A stretch of DNA of 64,000 nucleotides from Pseudopedobacter sp044361595 (GTDB taxonomy: Bacteria > Bacteroidota > Bacteroidia > Sphingobacteriales > Sphingobacteriaceae), in the NCBI GenBank assembly GCA_044361595.1, contig JBIKIN010000017.1, forward strand, positions 19,506 through 83,505, in the 5' to 3' direction. Shown here piece by piece: positions 37,065 to 46,177 of this stretch. Below the pieces are notes generated by a model. The model saw only the letters and a program-made list of their open reading frames with translations. It was not told where the DNA came from and did not search any database. A program made the translations under genes and the position numbers. Position 1 is the stretch's first letter, and each line of letters begins with the position of its first letter.

Positions 37065-37066
37065 AC

Positions 37067-38401
37067 ATGAGGTCTTTTTTATATTTAACAATTGGGTTTT
37101 TTGTATTTACATCTTGTAAAACGCAATCTGTATCAACTAATTTAACCGATAATCAATTATTAGATACTGTACAATATTATAGTTTCCAATATTTTTGGGA
37201 CGGTGCCGAACCAATTTCTGGAGCAGCTAGAGAGCGATACCATACGGATAACATTTATCCATCAAACGATCAAAACATAGTGGCTACTGGCGCAACTGGT
37301 TTTGGTTTAATGGCTTTAATTAGCGGTATTGATAGAAAGTATATTGCTAAAAATGAGGGTGTTGATAGATTGGAGAAAATATTAAACTTTTTAGAAAATG
37401 CAGAACGCTTTCATGGTGCTTGGCCGCATTGGATGGTTGGTGAAACTGGAAAAGTAAAACCTTTTTCAAAATTTGATGACGGGGGCGATTTAGTAGAAAC
37501 AGCATTTATTGCGCAAGGTTTAGTTTGTGTAAAACAATATTTTAAAAATGGAAATGTTCAAGAAAAAAGGCTTGCAGCAAAAGCAGATAGACTTTGGAAA
37601 GAGATAGATTTTGATTGGTACAGAAACGGTAAAAATGTACTTTACTGGCACTGGAGTCCAAAAAATGAGTGGAGAATGAATTTTCCTGTTTATGGTTTTA
37701 ACGAATGTTTAATTATGTATGTAATGGCCGCAGCATCGCCTACACATGGAATCAATAAACAAGTTTACGATGAAGGTTGGGCAATGAATGGAAAAATCAA
37801 AAACCCTAGAAGTTATCAAAATATTAATTTGCAATTCTTTCATCAAGGTAATGCACCACACGGTGGTCCGATGTTTTGGTCGCATTATTCATTTTTAGGT
37901 TTAAACCCAAACGGCCTAAAAGATCAACACGGCGATTATGGTTTAGAAACAAAAAACCAAGCTTTAATTAATTATCAGTGGTGTGTAGATAATCCACTTG
38001 GTTATAAAGGTTATGGAGAAAACAGCTGGGGATTAACATCTAGCTATTCTATAAAAGGTTATGCTGGGCATGCGCCAGCAAAGCAAAAAGATTTAGGCGT
38101 TATTTCTCCAACAGCAGCTGTCAGTTCTATTGTTTACACCCCCGAGCAATCGAAAGCTGCCATGCGCCATTGGTATGTAAACATGAAAGATAAAGTTTGG
38201 GGAAAATATGGCTTTTTTGATGCCTTTAGCGAAACCGCAAATTGGTACAGCACTGGCTATTTGGGTATAGATAAAGGTCCAGAAGTAGTGATGTTAGAAA
38301 ACTACCGAAGCGGGTTGTTATGGAAATTATTTATGCAAGATGAAGATGTGAAAAAAGGATTAAATAGCTTAGGATTTGAAAGCCCTTATCTGAAAAAATA
38401 A
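37067..38401 (+). CDS. Second GH144-like beta-1,2-glucanase lipoprotein
   Basis: The 444-residue protein has a lipobox (FFVFTSCKTQS, Cys at 17) and goes straight into the catalytic domain without the Ig-like domain of its neighbour. It shares the blocks YSFQYFWDGAEPISGAARER, GATGFGLMALISGIDR, FHGAWPHWMVGETGKVKPF, YWHWSPKNEWRMNFPVYGFNECL and GIDKGPEVVMLENYRSGLLW. It is clearly paralogous but diverged, which suggests a different cut site, chain length or cyclic substrate. It starts two bases after the first GH144-like gene, and its stop overlaps the next start by one base. Confidence 0.87.
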   Translation: MRSFLYLTIGFFVFTSCKTQSVSTNLTDNQLLDTVQYYSFQYFWDGAEPISGAARERYHTDNIYPSNDQNIVATGATGFGLMALISGIDRKYIAKNEGVDRLEKILNFLENAERFHGAWPHWMVGETGKVKPFSKFDDGGDLVETAFIAQGLVCVKQYFKNGNVQEKRLAAKADRLWKEIDFDWYRNGKNVLYWHWSPKNEWRMNFPVYGFNECLIMYVMAAASPTHGINKQVYDEGWAMNGKIKNPRSYQNINLQFFHQGNAPHGGPMFWSHYSFLGLNPNGLKDQHGDYGLETKNQALINYQWCVDNPLGYKGYGENSWGLTSSYSIKGYAGHAPAKQKDLGVISPTAAVSSIVYTPEQSKAAMRHWYVNMKDKVWGKYGFFDAFSETANWYSTGYLGIDKGPEVVMLENYRSGLLWKLFMQDEDVKKGLNSLGFESPYLKK

Positions 38402-39375
38402 TGAAGAATTTTTTTTACTTAGGATTATTTATTTCTATACTATACGCTTGTGGAGTTAAGCAGAAGGCAACAATTGTTTTGCTGCCTGATACTCAAACTT
38501 ATGCAGAAAAATTTCCAGAAATAGTTTATACTCAAACCGACTGGATATTAAAAGAGGCTTCAAATATTGATTTTGTACTACAACAAGGCGATTTAACTCA
38601 AAACAATAGTGATAAAGAATGGGGAATTATTCAACAAGCTTTTACAAAGTTAAACGGTAAAGTGCCCTATATTTTGGCTATAGTAAACCACGATATGGGA
38701 AGTGCACCAGGTAAGTTTGCCGATGTAAGAAATACCGAACTATTCAATCAATACTTCCCAGAGAGCAGTATGTCAAAACTTCCTTCTTTTGGTGCTACTT
38801 TCGAAAAAAACAAAATAGAAAACGCTTATTACCTTACTAAAACCGGTAAAATAAATTGGTTGATTCTAACTTTAGAATTCGGGCCAAGAAATAAAGTTTT
38901 AGACTGGGCAAATCAAATAGTTAATCAACATCCTAATCATCTGGTTATCGTGAACACGCATGCGTATATGTATTCTGATAGTACAAGGCAAAACGGAAAG
39001 GATTTTTGGCGAGCACAAGCTTACGGAGTAGGTAAAGACACCGGCGACGATGCTGTAAATGATGGTGAAGATATTTGGAACAAACTTGTTAAAAAGCATG
39101 CAAATATTCGCTTTGTTTTTTCTGGCCACGTTTTAAATGGATGTGTAGGTACTTTAATTAGCGTAAATGAAGCAGATTATCTGGTTTATCAAATGCTTGC
39201 AAACTACCAAGAAGGTGTAAAAGGAAGTGTAAAAGGGGGTAATGGTTACTTAAGAATACTTGATTTGGATTTCAAAAAGAAACAACTAAATGTGAAAACA
39301 TATTCTCCGTATTTAAATCAATATAAAAATAAGGAAGCTCAAAGTTTCACTATAAAAAATATGTTATATGAATAA
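38401..39375 (+). CDS. Metallophosphoesterase lipoprotein
   Basis: The 324-residue protein has a lipobox (SILYACGVK, Cys at 17). Calcineurin-like metallophosphoesterase motifs are present in order: LLPDTQTYAEKFP (metal Asp 30), LQQGDLTQNN (Asp), LAIVNHDMG (the GNHD position, Gly replaced by Val), NTHAYMYSD (His) and VFSGHVLNG (His). Such enzymes cleave phosphomono- or diesters. Within this operon it may remove phosphoglycerol or phosphoethanolamine groups from substituted glucans; that role is inferred. It overlaps the preceding gene by one base and the next by eight. Confidence 0.88.
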   Translation: MKNFFYLGLFISILYACGVKQKATIVLLPDTQTYAEKFPEIVYTQTDWILKEASNIDFVLQQGDLTQNNSDKEWGIIQQAFTKLNGKVPYILAIVNHDMGSAPGKFADVRNTELFNQYFPESSMSKLPSFGATFEKNKIENAYYLTKTGKINWLILTLEFGPRNKVLDWANQIVNQHPNHLVIVNTHAYMYSDSTRQNGKDFWRAQAYGVGKDTGDDAVNDGEDIWNKLVKKHANIRFVFSGHVLNGCVGTLISVNEADYLVYQMLANYQEGVKGSVKGGNGYLRILDLDFKKKQLNVKTYSPYLNQYKNKEAQSFTIKNMLYE

Positions 39376-41098
39376 GAGTAAGTGCTTTTCGGTTTTTTTA
39401 ATATCTTTTTTTTGCGTTGTTGCCTTATCTAAAGTACAAGCGCAACAAACCTATTGTAATCCTTTAAATGTAGATTACACTTATATGATTTATAATAGCG
39501 ATAAGAGCATTTCTTACCGCTCTGGAGCCGATCCTGCTGTGGTATCTTTTAGAGGCGAGTATTATATGTTTGTAACACGCTCTATGGGTTATTGGCACTC
39601 TACAGATTTAACCAATTGGGATTTTATCAAACCAGAAAAATGGTATTTTCAAGGGTCTAATGCACCTGCCGCACACAATTATAAAGACAGTGTTTTATAT
39701 GTAACCGGAGATCCATCAGGCGCTATGAGTATTTTGTATACCGATAATCCGAAAAAAGGAGATTGGAAAGCTGTGCCATCAATCTTAACTAATTTACAAG
39801 ATCCCGATTTATTTATTGATGATGATGGTAAAGCTTATATGTTTTGGGGCTCGTCTAACCTATATCCAATTAGAGGGATAGAGTTAGATAGAAATAAAAG
39901 ATTTATCCCTAAAGGAAAACAGGTAGAACTTTTTAATTTGGTGGAAGAAAAGCATGGCTGGGAACGTTTTGGCGATAACCATACTTCTACTATGGAAGGA
40001 TACATGGAAGGTGCTTGGCTTACTAAACACAATGGTAAATACTATATGCAATATGCTGCCCCAGGAACAGAATTTAATGTTTATGGCGATGGTGTCTATA
40101 TAGCAGACAAACCTCTAGGTCCTTACAAATACGCTCCAAATAATCCCGTTTTTTATAAACCCGGTGGTTTTATTAATGGTGCCGGACATGGAAGTACTGT
40201 AGTAGGCCCAGGAAATCAATACTGGCATTTTGGTTCTATGGCAGTCTCTGTAAATGTAAATTGGGAGCGTAGATTATGTGCTTATCCGGCTTGGTTTGAT
40301 GAAGATGGTTTAATGTACAGCAATACTTCTTTTGGAGATTATCCTCATTTTGCGCCCGCTTTACCCGATAAGCAAGGAGCATTTACAGGCTGGATGTTAC
40401 TAAGTTATAAAAAGCCTGTTATAGCATCATCTACAGTAGATACTTTTAGCGCAAAACATGTAACAGATGAAAACGTGAAATCTTTTTGGTTAGCTCAAGA
40501 AAATAACGAAAAACAATGGTTACAGATAGACTTAGAAAAAGAAGCTAAAGTTCATGCAATCCAAATTAATTTTCATGATTATCAATCAGATTTATACGGC
40601 CGACCAGAAAACTTGTATCATAGATACGAAGTTTTAGGTTCTGTTGATGGTAAAAATTGGTTTAGTTTAATTGATAAGAAAAATAGCTTTAAGGATACTC
40701 CAAACGATTATATTCAACTCGGTACACCCAAAAATTTAAGGTATGTCAAGTACAACAATTTTGAAGTACCTAGTCCAAATTTAGCAATTTCTGGTTTACG
40801 TGTTTTCGGAATCGGATCTGGAAAAATACCAGCATCAGTTTCTAATTTTAAAGTAGCAAGGAAAGCCGATAAAAGAGATGCATTATTAACTTGGGAAAAA
40901 GTCAAAAATGCCCAAGGTTACAATATTAGATGGGGAATTGCTCCAAACAAATTGTATAATTCTTGGCTAGTTTACGATGATAATTTTCTAGATCTTAAAA
41001 GTTTAAACATAGATCAAGACTATTATTTCAGCATAGAAGCATTTAACGAAAACGGTATTTCTAAATCTACAAATCCAATAACTTCAATTAATGAATAA
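39368..41098 (+). CDS. GH43-like glycoside hydrolase with discoidin and fibronectin III-like domains
   Basis: The 576-residue protein has a signal peptide ending VQAQ. The five-bladed propeller fold of GH43-type enzymes shows the expected acids: RSGADPAV (general base Asp 55), LQDPDLFIDDDGKAYMFWG (pKa-tuning Asp 145) and GYMEGAWLTKHNGKYYMQYA (acid Glu 213). A discoidin (F5/8 C) carbohydrate-binding domain follows at about 345-475 (KQWLQIDLEKEAKVHAIQINF). A fibronectin III-like end (NFKVARKADKRDALLTWEK) closes the protein. GH43 enzymes mostly act on arabinose, xylose or galactose links; here it may remove a side sugar. Substrate unknown. It overlaps both neighbours by eight bases. Confidence 0.85.
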   Translation: MNKSKCFSVFLISFFCVVALSKVQAQQTYCNPLNVDYTYMIYNSDKSISYRSGADPAVVSFRGEYYMFVTRSMGYWHSTDLTNWDFIKPEKWYFQGSNAPAAHNYKDSVLYVTGDPSGAMSILYTDNPKKGDWKAVPSILTNLQDPDLFIDDDGKAYMFWGSSNLYPIRGIELDRNKRFIPKGKQVELFNLVEEKHGWERFGDNHTSTMEGYMEGAWLTKHNGKYYMQYAAPGTEFNVYGDGVYIADKPLGPYKYAPNNPVFYKPGGFINGAGHGSTVVGPGNQYWHFGSMAVSVNVNWERRLCAYPAWFDEDGLMYSNTSFGDYPHFAPALPDKQGAFTGWMLLSYKKPVIASSTVDTFSAKHVTDENVKSFWLAQENNEKQWLQIDLEKEAKVHAIQINFHDYQSDLYGRPENLYHRYEVLGSVDGKNWFSLIDKKNSFKDTPNDYIQLGTPKNLRYVKYNNFEVPSPNLAISGLRVFGIGSGKIPASVSNFKVARKADKRDALLTWEKVKNAQGYNIRWGIAPNKLYNSWLVYDDNFLDLKSLNIDQDYYFSIEAFNENGISKSTNPITSINE

Positions 41099-41747
41099 GC
41101 TAATTATTTTTTTATTTGGATTTTTTTTGAGCCTTAACACGTTTGCTCAAAAAAGTTATCCATTACTTAACGAAATTAACGAATACAAAGAAAAGGATGC
41201 CACAAGTTTCCCGCAACCTAATGGAATTTTATTTGTAGGAAGTTCTTCTTTTAGGGTATGGAAAAGTTTAGAAAAGGATTATCAAGATTACAACGTCATT
41301 AATAGAGGTTTTGGAGGTTCTACTTTAGGACAAGCCATTTATTATGCAGATGATATTATTTTTCCTTATCAGCCAAGACAAATAGTGATTTATAGCGGCG
41401 AGAACGATTTAGCCGAAGGCGAAACAGTTGAAGTAACTTTTGATAGGTTTAAAACACTTTTTGACATCATAAGAAAAAAAATGCCTCAAGTACCTATTGC
41501 TTTTATTTCTATAAAGCCTAGTCCAAGCAGGGCGCATTTAATGCCAAAAATGATAGCTGCTAATCAATTAATTAAAGATTTTTTAGAGAAAAAGCAAAAC
41601 ACCAGCTACATTAATATTTTTGATGCCATGTTGCAAAGTAATAAACAACCTAAAACAGATATTTTTTTATCAGATAACCTACACATGAATGATAAAGGAT
41701 ACCAAATTTGGAAAGAAATAATCACCCCTTATTTAATCAAAAACTAA
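41091..41747 (+). CDS. Secreted SGNH/GDSL-type esterase
   Basis: The 218-residue protein has a signal peptide ending NTFAQ. SGNH blocks: ILFVGSSSFRVW (nucleophile Ser near 51), NRGFGGSTLGQ (Gly), IYSGENDLAEG (Asn) and DNLHMNDKGYQIW (Asp and His). Related proteins are acetylesterases or lysophospholipases. In this operon a carbohydrate deacylase is the natural guess. The gene overlaps the GH43-like gene by eight bases and is followed by the GH3 gene after four. Confidence 0.87.
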   Translation: MNKLIIFLFGFFLSLNTFAQKSYPLLNEINEYKEKDATSFPQPNGILFVGSSSFRVWKSLEKDYQDYNVINRGFGGSTLGQAIYYADDIIFPYQPRQIVIYSGENDLAEGETVEVTFDRFKTLFDIIRKKMPQVPIAFISIKPSPSRAHLMPKMIAANQLIKDFLEKKQNTSYINIFDAMLQSNKQPKTDIFLSDNLHMNDKGYQIWKEIITPYLIKN

Positions 41748-41751
41748 TTAA

Positions 41752-44070
41752 ATGATGATCAAACACACTAAATACTTGTTAAGCTTTTTCTTAATGATAG
41801 CCATTTCTGCATGTGCTCAACAAAAAAACAGCGCAGTCTTAAATAATGTTAAAAACAACCCTAAAATGGATGCTTTCATTGCAGATTTAATGTCTAAAAT
41901 GACGGTTGAAGAAAAAATTGGACAGCTTAATTTATTAACTGGCGGAGAGGCCATTACTGGCTCAACAGGTAATTCTAATATCGAGAAAAAGGTTAAGGCT
42001 GGCCAAGTAGGTGGATTTTTTAGTTTAAGTACTCCTCAGAAAATACGCACTGCACAAGAGTTAGCTGTTAATAATTCTCGTTTAAAAATTCCATTAATAT
42101 TTGGAATGGATGTGATACATGGTTATAAAACTGCATTCCCAATTCCTTTAGCCATGTCGGCAACTTGGGATATAGATTTAATTAAACGCTCGGCACAAAT
42201 TGCAGCAGAAGAAGCCACAGCAGACGGAATTAACTGGACTTTTTCGCCCATGGTTGATATTTCTCGCGATCCTAGATGGGGACGTTTTTCTGAAGGAAGT
42301 GGAGAAGATACTTTTTTAGGTTCTGAAATTGCTAAAGCGATGGTAAAAGGTTACCAAGGCGATGATTTAACAAAAATAAACACATTAATGGCATGTGTTA
42401 AGCATTTTGCTTTATATGGAGCCGCCGAAGCCGGAAGAGATTACAACTCAACTGATATGAGCTTAGTGAAAATGTATAATGAATATTTACCTCCATATAA
42501 AGCGGCTATTGATGCTGGCGCCGGAACCGTAATGATTTCTTTTAATGATATAAATGGAGTGCCCGCTACCGCCAATAAATGGTTAGTGACAGATGTTTTA
42601 AGAAATCAGTGGGGTTTTAAAGGAATGGTAGTTACAGATTATACCGGAATTAACGAACTAACTGCTCATGGTTTGGGCGATTTACAACAAGTATCTGCTT
42701 TAGCCTTAAACGCAGGTGTAGATATGGATATGGTAGGTGAAGGGTTTTTAACTACTTTAAAAAAATCATTAGACGAAGGAAAGGTTTCCATAGCTGATAT
42801 TGAAAGAGCATGTCGTTATATTTTAGAAGCAAAGTACAAATTGGGTTTATTTGATGATCCATATAAATACTGTAACGATGAAAGAGCAAAAACCAAAATA
42901 TTCACTCCTGAAAATTTAAAGGTGGCTCGTGATGCGGCAACAAAAAGTTTTGTATTGTTAAAGAATCAAAATAACTTATTACCCCTTAAAAAGTCAGGCA
43001 CAATTGCACTCATTGGTCCATTGGCAGATAATAAAGTAAATATGCCAGGCACTTGGTCAGTATCAACCGATTTAAGTAAAGCAATTTCTGTAAAGCAAGG
43101 TTTAGAAGAAGCTGTTGCTGGTAAAGCTAATTTAATTTACGCTTTAGGTTCTAATTTAGTAGAAGACCTGGATTATCAAACCAGAGCTACCATGTTTGGT
43201 AGAACTATGAAAAGAGATACCAGAGATGAAGAAGCCATCATTAAAGAAGCTGTTGATGCAGCAAACAAAGCAGATGTAGTAGTTGCCGCTTTAGGCGAAA
43301 GTTCTGAGATGAGTGGAGAAAGTTCTAGCAGAACCAATATTCAAATCCCAGCAGTTCAACAGCGATTATTGAAAGCTTTATTAGCAACTGGAAAACCTGT
43401 TGTTTTATTAGTTTTTAATGGTCGCCCTTTAGATTTAACGTATGAAAACGAAAATGTGCCCGCTATTTTAAATGTTTGGTTTGGAGGAACAGAAACTGGT
43501 CATGCCATTGCCGATGTTTTGTTTGGAGATGTCAACCCATCAGGAAAACTGAGTGCGACTTTTCCGCAAAATGTAGGGCAAGTTCCAATCTATTACAGTC
43601 ATAAAAATACTGGTCGCCCTATGGCTAATGGCGAATGGTTCAAAAAATTTACATCTAATTATTTAGATGTGACTAATGAACCATTATATCCTTTTGGTTT
43701 TGGTTTAAGTTATACCACTTTTGATATTTCGGCACCAAAGTTAGATAAAACTACCATGAGTGTAGATGGTAGTATTACCGTTTCAGTTACTGTAAAAAAC
43801 ACAGGTAATAGAGATGGAGCTGAGGTTGTACAATTATACATTAGAGATTTGGTTGGTACTATTACTAGGCCGGTAAAAGAATTGAAAGGTTTTCAAAAAG
43901 TAATGCTAAAAGCAAGCGAAACCAAGGAATTAAGTTTTACCATAACCAATGAAAGTTTGAAGTTTTACAACGCCAATTTAGACTTCGTTTCAGAACCCGG
44001 AGACTTTAAGGTTTTTGTAGGTAATAGCTCAAGCAATGTAAAAGAAGCTAATTTTACCTTGTCAAAATGA
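41752..44070 (+). CDS. GH3 family beta-glucosidase
   Basis: The 772-residue protein has a lipoprotein-like signal (MIAISACAQQ, Cys at 21). The GH3 N-terminal barrel contains MTVEEKIGQL, FGMDVIHGYKTAFPIPLAMSATWD and VMACVKHFALYG-like LMACVKHFALYGA. The nucleophile lies in MVVTDYTGINEL (Asp 296). The C-terminal sandwich contains VVAALGESSEMSGESSSRTNIQIP, and a fibronectin III-like end (NTGNRDGAEVVQLYIRD) closes the protein. It is a BglX-like periplasmic beta-glucosidase. GH3 enzymes beside GH144 genes are known to degrade sophoro-oligosaccharides to glucose, which fits this locus. It overlaps the next gene by four bases. Confidence 0.93.
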   Translation: MMIKHTKYLLSFFLMIAISACAQQKNSAVLNNVKNNPKMDAFIADLMSKMTVEEKIGQLNLLTGGEAITGSTGNSNIEKKVKAGQVGGFFSLSTPQKIRTAQELAVNNSRLKIPLIFGMDVIHGYKTAFPIPLAMSATWDIDLIKRSAQIAAEEATADGINWTFSPMVDISRDPRWGRFSEGSGEDTFLGSEIAKAMVKGYQGDDLTKINTLMACVKHFALYGAAEAGRDYNSTDMSLVKMYNEYLPPYKAAIDAGAGTVMISFNDINGVPATANKWLVTDVLRNQWGFKGMVVTDYTGINELTAHGLGDLQQVSALALNAGVDMDMVGEGFLTTLKKSLDEGKVSIADIERACRYILEAKYKLGLFDDPYKYCNDERAKTKIFTPENLKVARDAATKSFVLLKNQNNLLPLKKSGTIALIGPLADNKVNMPGTWSVSTDLSKAISVKQGLEEAVAGKANLIYALGSNLVEDLDYQTRATMFGRTMKRDTRDEEAIIKEAVDAANKADVVVAALGESSEMSGESSSRTNIQIPAVQQRLLKALLATGKPVVLLVFNGRPLDLTYENENVPAILNVWFGGTETGHAIADVLFGDVNPSGKLSATFPQNVGQVPIYYSHKNTGRPMANGEWFKKFTSNYLDVTNEPLYPFGFGLSYTTFDISAPKLDKTTMSVDGSITVSVTVKNTGNRDGAEVVQLYIRDLVGTITRPVKELKGFQKVMLKASETKELSFTITNESLKFYNANLDFVSEPGDFKVFVGNSSSNVKEANFTLSK

Positions 44071-44846
44071 AAAAGAGCATTTTAGTGGTGTTCATGCTGA
44101 TCAGTTTCATCAGCATGAATGCGCAAACCAAAGAAGATTTTGTTAAAACATCATTCATGATGAATGGTGATACTTTACCAGTAAGAATTCTTTATCCAGA
44201 GAATTTTGACGCTACCAAAAAATATCCAGTGATGTTATTTTTACATGGAAGAGGTGAGAGCGGTAAAGATAACCAAAGACAATTGACTCATGGCTCAAAA
44301 ATGTTTTTAGACCCAGAGTTTAGAAAAAATTATCCTGCTGTTGTGGTTTTTCCACAATGTAGCGACGAAAGCTATTGGGCAAATGTGGAGATTGAAACAG
44401 TGAGTAATAAGCGCTTTTTTACTTTTAAAAAAGGAGCGGAACCTACAAAGGCAATGAAACTGTTATTAGCTTTTACTAAAGTTTTTTTTGAAAAGGATTT
44501 TGTAGATGATCAAAAAATATATGTAGGAGGCTTATCTATGGGCGGTATGGGTACTTATGAAATTTTACGTCGCCAGCGTAACACTTTCGCAGCTGCTTTT
44601 GCTATTTGTGGAGGTGACAATGTTGAAAATTGCAAAAAGTATAAAAATGTTCCTTTATGGATTTTTCATGGCGGATTAGATGATGTGGTAACGCCTCAAT
44701 TCTCTTATAATATTTATAAAAAATTAGGAGAACTAGGAAATACGCCAAAATTTACAATTTATCTAAAAGCAAATCACAACAGCTGGGATTCTGCTTTTGC
44801 CGAGAAAGATTTGTTTCCATGGTTATTTTCCCATCAGAAAAAATAA
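44067..44846 (+). CDS. Secreted alpha/beta-hydrolase (carboxylesterase-like)
   Basis: The 259-residue protein has a signal peptide ending SMNAQ. It has the phospholipase/carboxylesterase-type fold: YPVMLFLHGRGESGKDN (oxyanion region), YVGGLSMGGMGTYE (nucleophile Ser 157), IFHGGLDDVVTP (Asp 205 or 206) and KANHNSWDSAF (His 237). Close relatives in Bacteroidota are annotated as prolyl oligopeptidase-like or feruloyl/acetyl esterases. It is last in the operon and is followed by a terminator. Removal of acyl substituents from the glycan is inferred. Confidence 0.87.
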   Translation: MKKSILVVFMLISFISMNAQTKEDFVKTSFMMNGDTLPVRILYPENFDATKKYPVMLFLHGRGESGKDNQRQLTHGSKMFLDPEFRKNYPAVVVFPQCSDESYWANVEIETVSNKRFFTFKKGAEPTKAMKLLLAFTKVFFEKDFVDDQKIYVGGLSMGGMGTYEILRRQRNTFAAAFAICGGDNVENCKKYKNVPLWIFHGGLDDVVTPQFSYNIYKKLGELGNTPKFTIYLKANHNSWDSAFAEKDLFPWLFSHQKK

Positions 44847-44876
44847 GAAATTTAAGATTTTAGGTTTAGGTTGGTA

Positions 44877-44918
44877 AAAAAGTCCATTCGCTTTCGCGGT
44901 GGACTTTTACTTTTTTTC
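44877..44918 (+). terminator. Intrinsic terminator of the second utilisation locus
   Basis: The arms AAAAGTCCA (44877-44885) and TGGACTTTT (44900-44908), with an inner CGC/GCG pairing across a small internal loop, are followed by a run of seven T. It lies 30 bases after the stop of the esterase gene. Confidence 0.8.
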
Positions 44919-44958
44919 CGTCTTTTTTAAAATCATAGCTCATGATTTAAACCCTGGG

Positions 44959-45846
44959 CTATGATTTAGGTATAGTAATTTTCGGTTCGTCTTCTTGTAA
45001 AATATTTTCTTTTGTAGATTCTGTCTCCATTTTCTCTGCTTGTTCAACAGGTTTTGTAACTCCTGCTTTAAATCGTGGTTTAAATCCTAAAGGTTTAGCA
45101 TTAGTGGGCTTATCTTCTTCTAAAATTTGTTCTTCTTTTTGCTGTGTCGGTTCAGTTTCTTCTTGATTAGTCTTTTCAACTGGTTTAGTTACTCCAGCTT
45201 TAAATCTTGGCTTAAATCCAGATGGTTTAGAAATAGATACCTCTTTATTTACAGTCTCCGTTTCTTCACCAGCTTTTAGTATTTCGCTTTTAGCCTTCGG
45301 CTTTTCGCTTTCAGCTAAATTTGTAGCCTTAAATCTTGGCTTAAAGCCAGCTGGTTTAGTAATAGGCACTTCTTTATCTTCCTCTTCTATTTTTTTGCTT
45401 TCAGCTTTCAGCTTTTCACCTTCAGCCTTTAGTGTTTCGCTTTCGGCCTTATGCTTTGAGCTTTCAGCTAAATTTGAAGCTTTAAATCTAGGTTTAAATC
45501 CTGCCGGTTTTGCTTTTGCTACTTCGGTAGTATTTATTTCAGTTTCTGCCTTTTCGGTTTGCTCTTTCTCTAAATTATCTTCTGTTACGGTTTTAAAATC
45601 TGTTGTAGTTAAGGCAAAGGGCGTTACATCTTGTGGTTTAAAAGCTTCTTTCAAAGCTATTTCTTTTTCATCAGTCAATTTAAAATCCTGGCGTAAAGCA
45701 TTAAACCAATATTTTTTGCTATGGTCAAAACTTTTCTCACTCATCTGTTCGTAATGAGATTTAAACTCAATAAACAATTCAGGTTTACCTTTTTCTAATA
45801 AGGCCAAATCTATTTTCTTTTTTAAGAAGAATTCTTCAAACGTCAT
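44959..45846 (-). CDS. Low-complexity protein with four KPxGFKPRFKA repeats
   Basis: The 295-residue protein has a folded-looking N-terminus (residues 1-75, MTFEEFFLKKKIDLALLEKG, with YEQMSEKSFDHSKKYWFNALR). A long charged, Lys/Glu-rich tail follows. In the tail the motif KP(A/S/L)GFKPRFKA occurs four times (DNA at about 45479-45512, 45326-45359, 45197-45230 and 45065-45098), separated by 30-45 acidic or lysine-rich residues. No signal peptide or membrane segment is seen. The conserved motif in disordered spacers suggests repeated short binding peptides. It overlaps the DUF2442 gene by four bases (ATGA), so the two are translationally coupled. Function unknown. Confidence 0.75.
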   Translation of the reverse strand: MTFEEFFLKKKIDLALLEKGKPELFIEFKSHYEQMSEKSFDHSKKYWFNALRQDFKLTDEKEIALKEAFKPQDVTPFALTTTDFKTVTEDNLEKEQTEKAETEINTTEVAKAKPAGFKPRFKASNLAESSKHKAESETLKAEGEKLKAESKKIEEEDKEVPITKPAGFKPRFKATNLAESEKPKAKSEILKAGEETETVNKEVSISKPSGFKPRFKAGVTKPVEKTNQEETEPTQQKEEQILEEDKPTNAKPLGFKPRFKAGVTKPVEQAEKMETESTKENILQEDEPKITIPKS

Positions 45847-46061
45847 AATATAATCTCCACATTAAGTCCTTCCCAAATTAACTTTTTTCCGTCTTTACTT
45901 AACGTCCAGTTAGCTTTTTCTTCCTCGCTAGCGTTCAATAAGGTTTGGTACCAAAGTAATGGAATTATGGTTTCCTTACCATCAGTTTCAACCAATAGGG
46001 TATCATCATTAAAAACAACTTTTAATTCTTGGTCTTTTCTTCTAGTGCTTATAATTCCCAT
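45843..46061 (-). CDS. DUF2442-like small protein
   Basis: The 72-residue protein fits the DUF2442 pattern: a beta-rich start (LKVVFNDDTLLVETDGKETIIPL), WYQTLLNASEEEKANWTLSKDGKKLIWEGLNVEI near the end, where the family has an A-(S/T)-xEER-NWE segment and a WP-LDEDI end. DUF2442 proteins are small and mostly uncharacterised, sometimes beside toxin-antitoxin-like genes. Here the partner is the KPxGFKPRFKA repeat protein, whose start codon overlaps this stop. Confidence 0.75.
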   Translation of the reverse strand: MGIISTRRKDQELKVVFNDDTLLVETDGKETIIPLLWYQTLLNASEEEKANWTLSKDGKKLIWEGLNVEIIL

Positions 46062-46177
46062 CTTTTATAGAATCTGCTTCACAGATGTAAAATTAATCAA
46101 TCCCTAACATTATGGTAAGATATTTGTTGTTTAATAAAGTAAATTAGCATAAATTTTAATTTAAAACATTCCAAATC

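Noticed and set aside
44930..44967. Inverted repeat AAATCATAGC/GCTATGATTT at the end of the repeat-protein gene
   Set aside because: The loop is long and no T run follows on the minus strand, so I do not call it a terminator.
45395..45754. Plus-strand open frame of 119 codons
   Set aside because: It is antisense to the lysine/glutamate-rich repeat protein; its Ser/Phe-rich composition is what the complement of that sequence gives.
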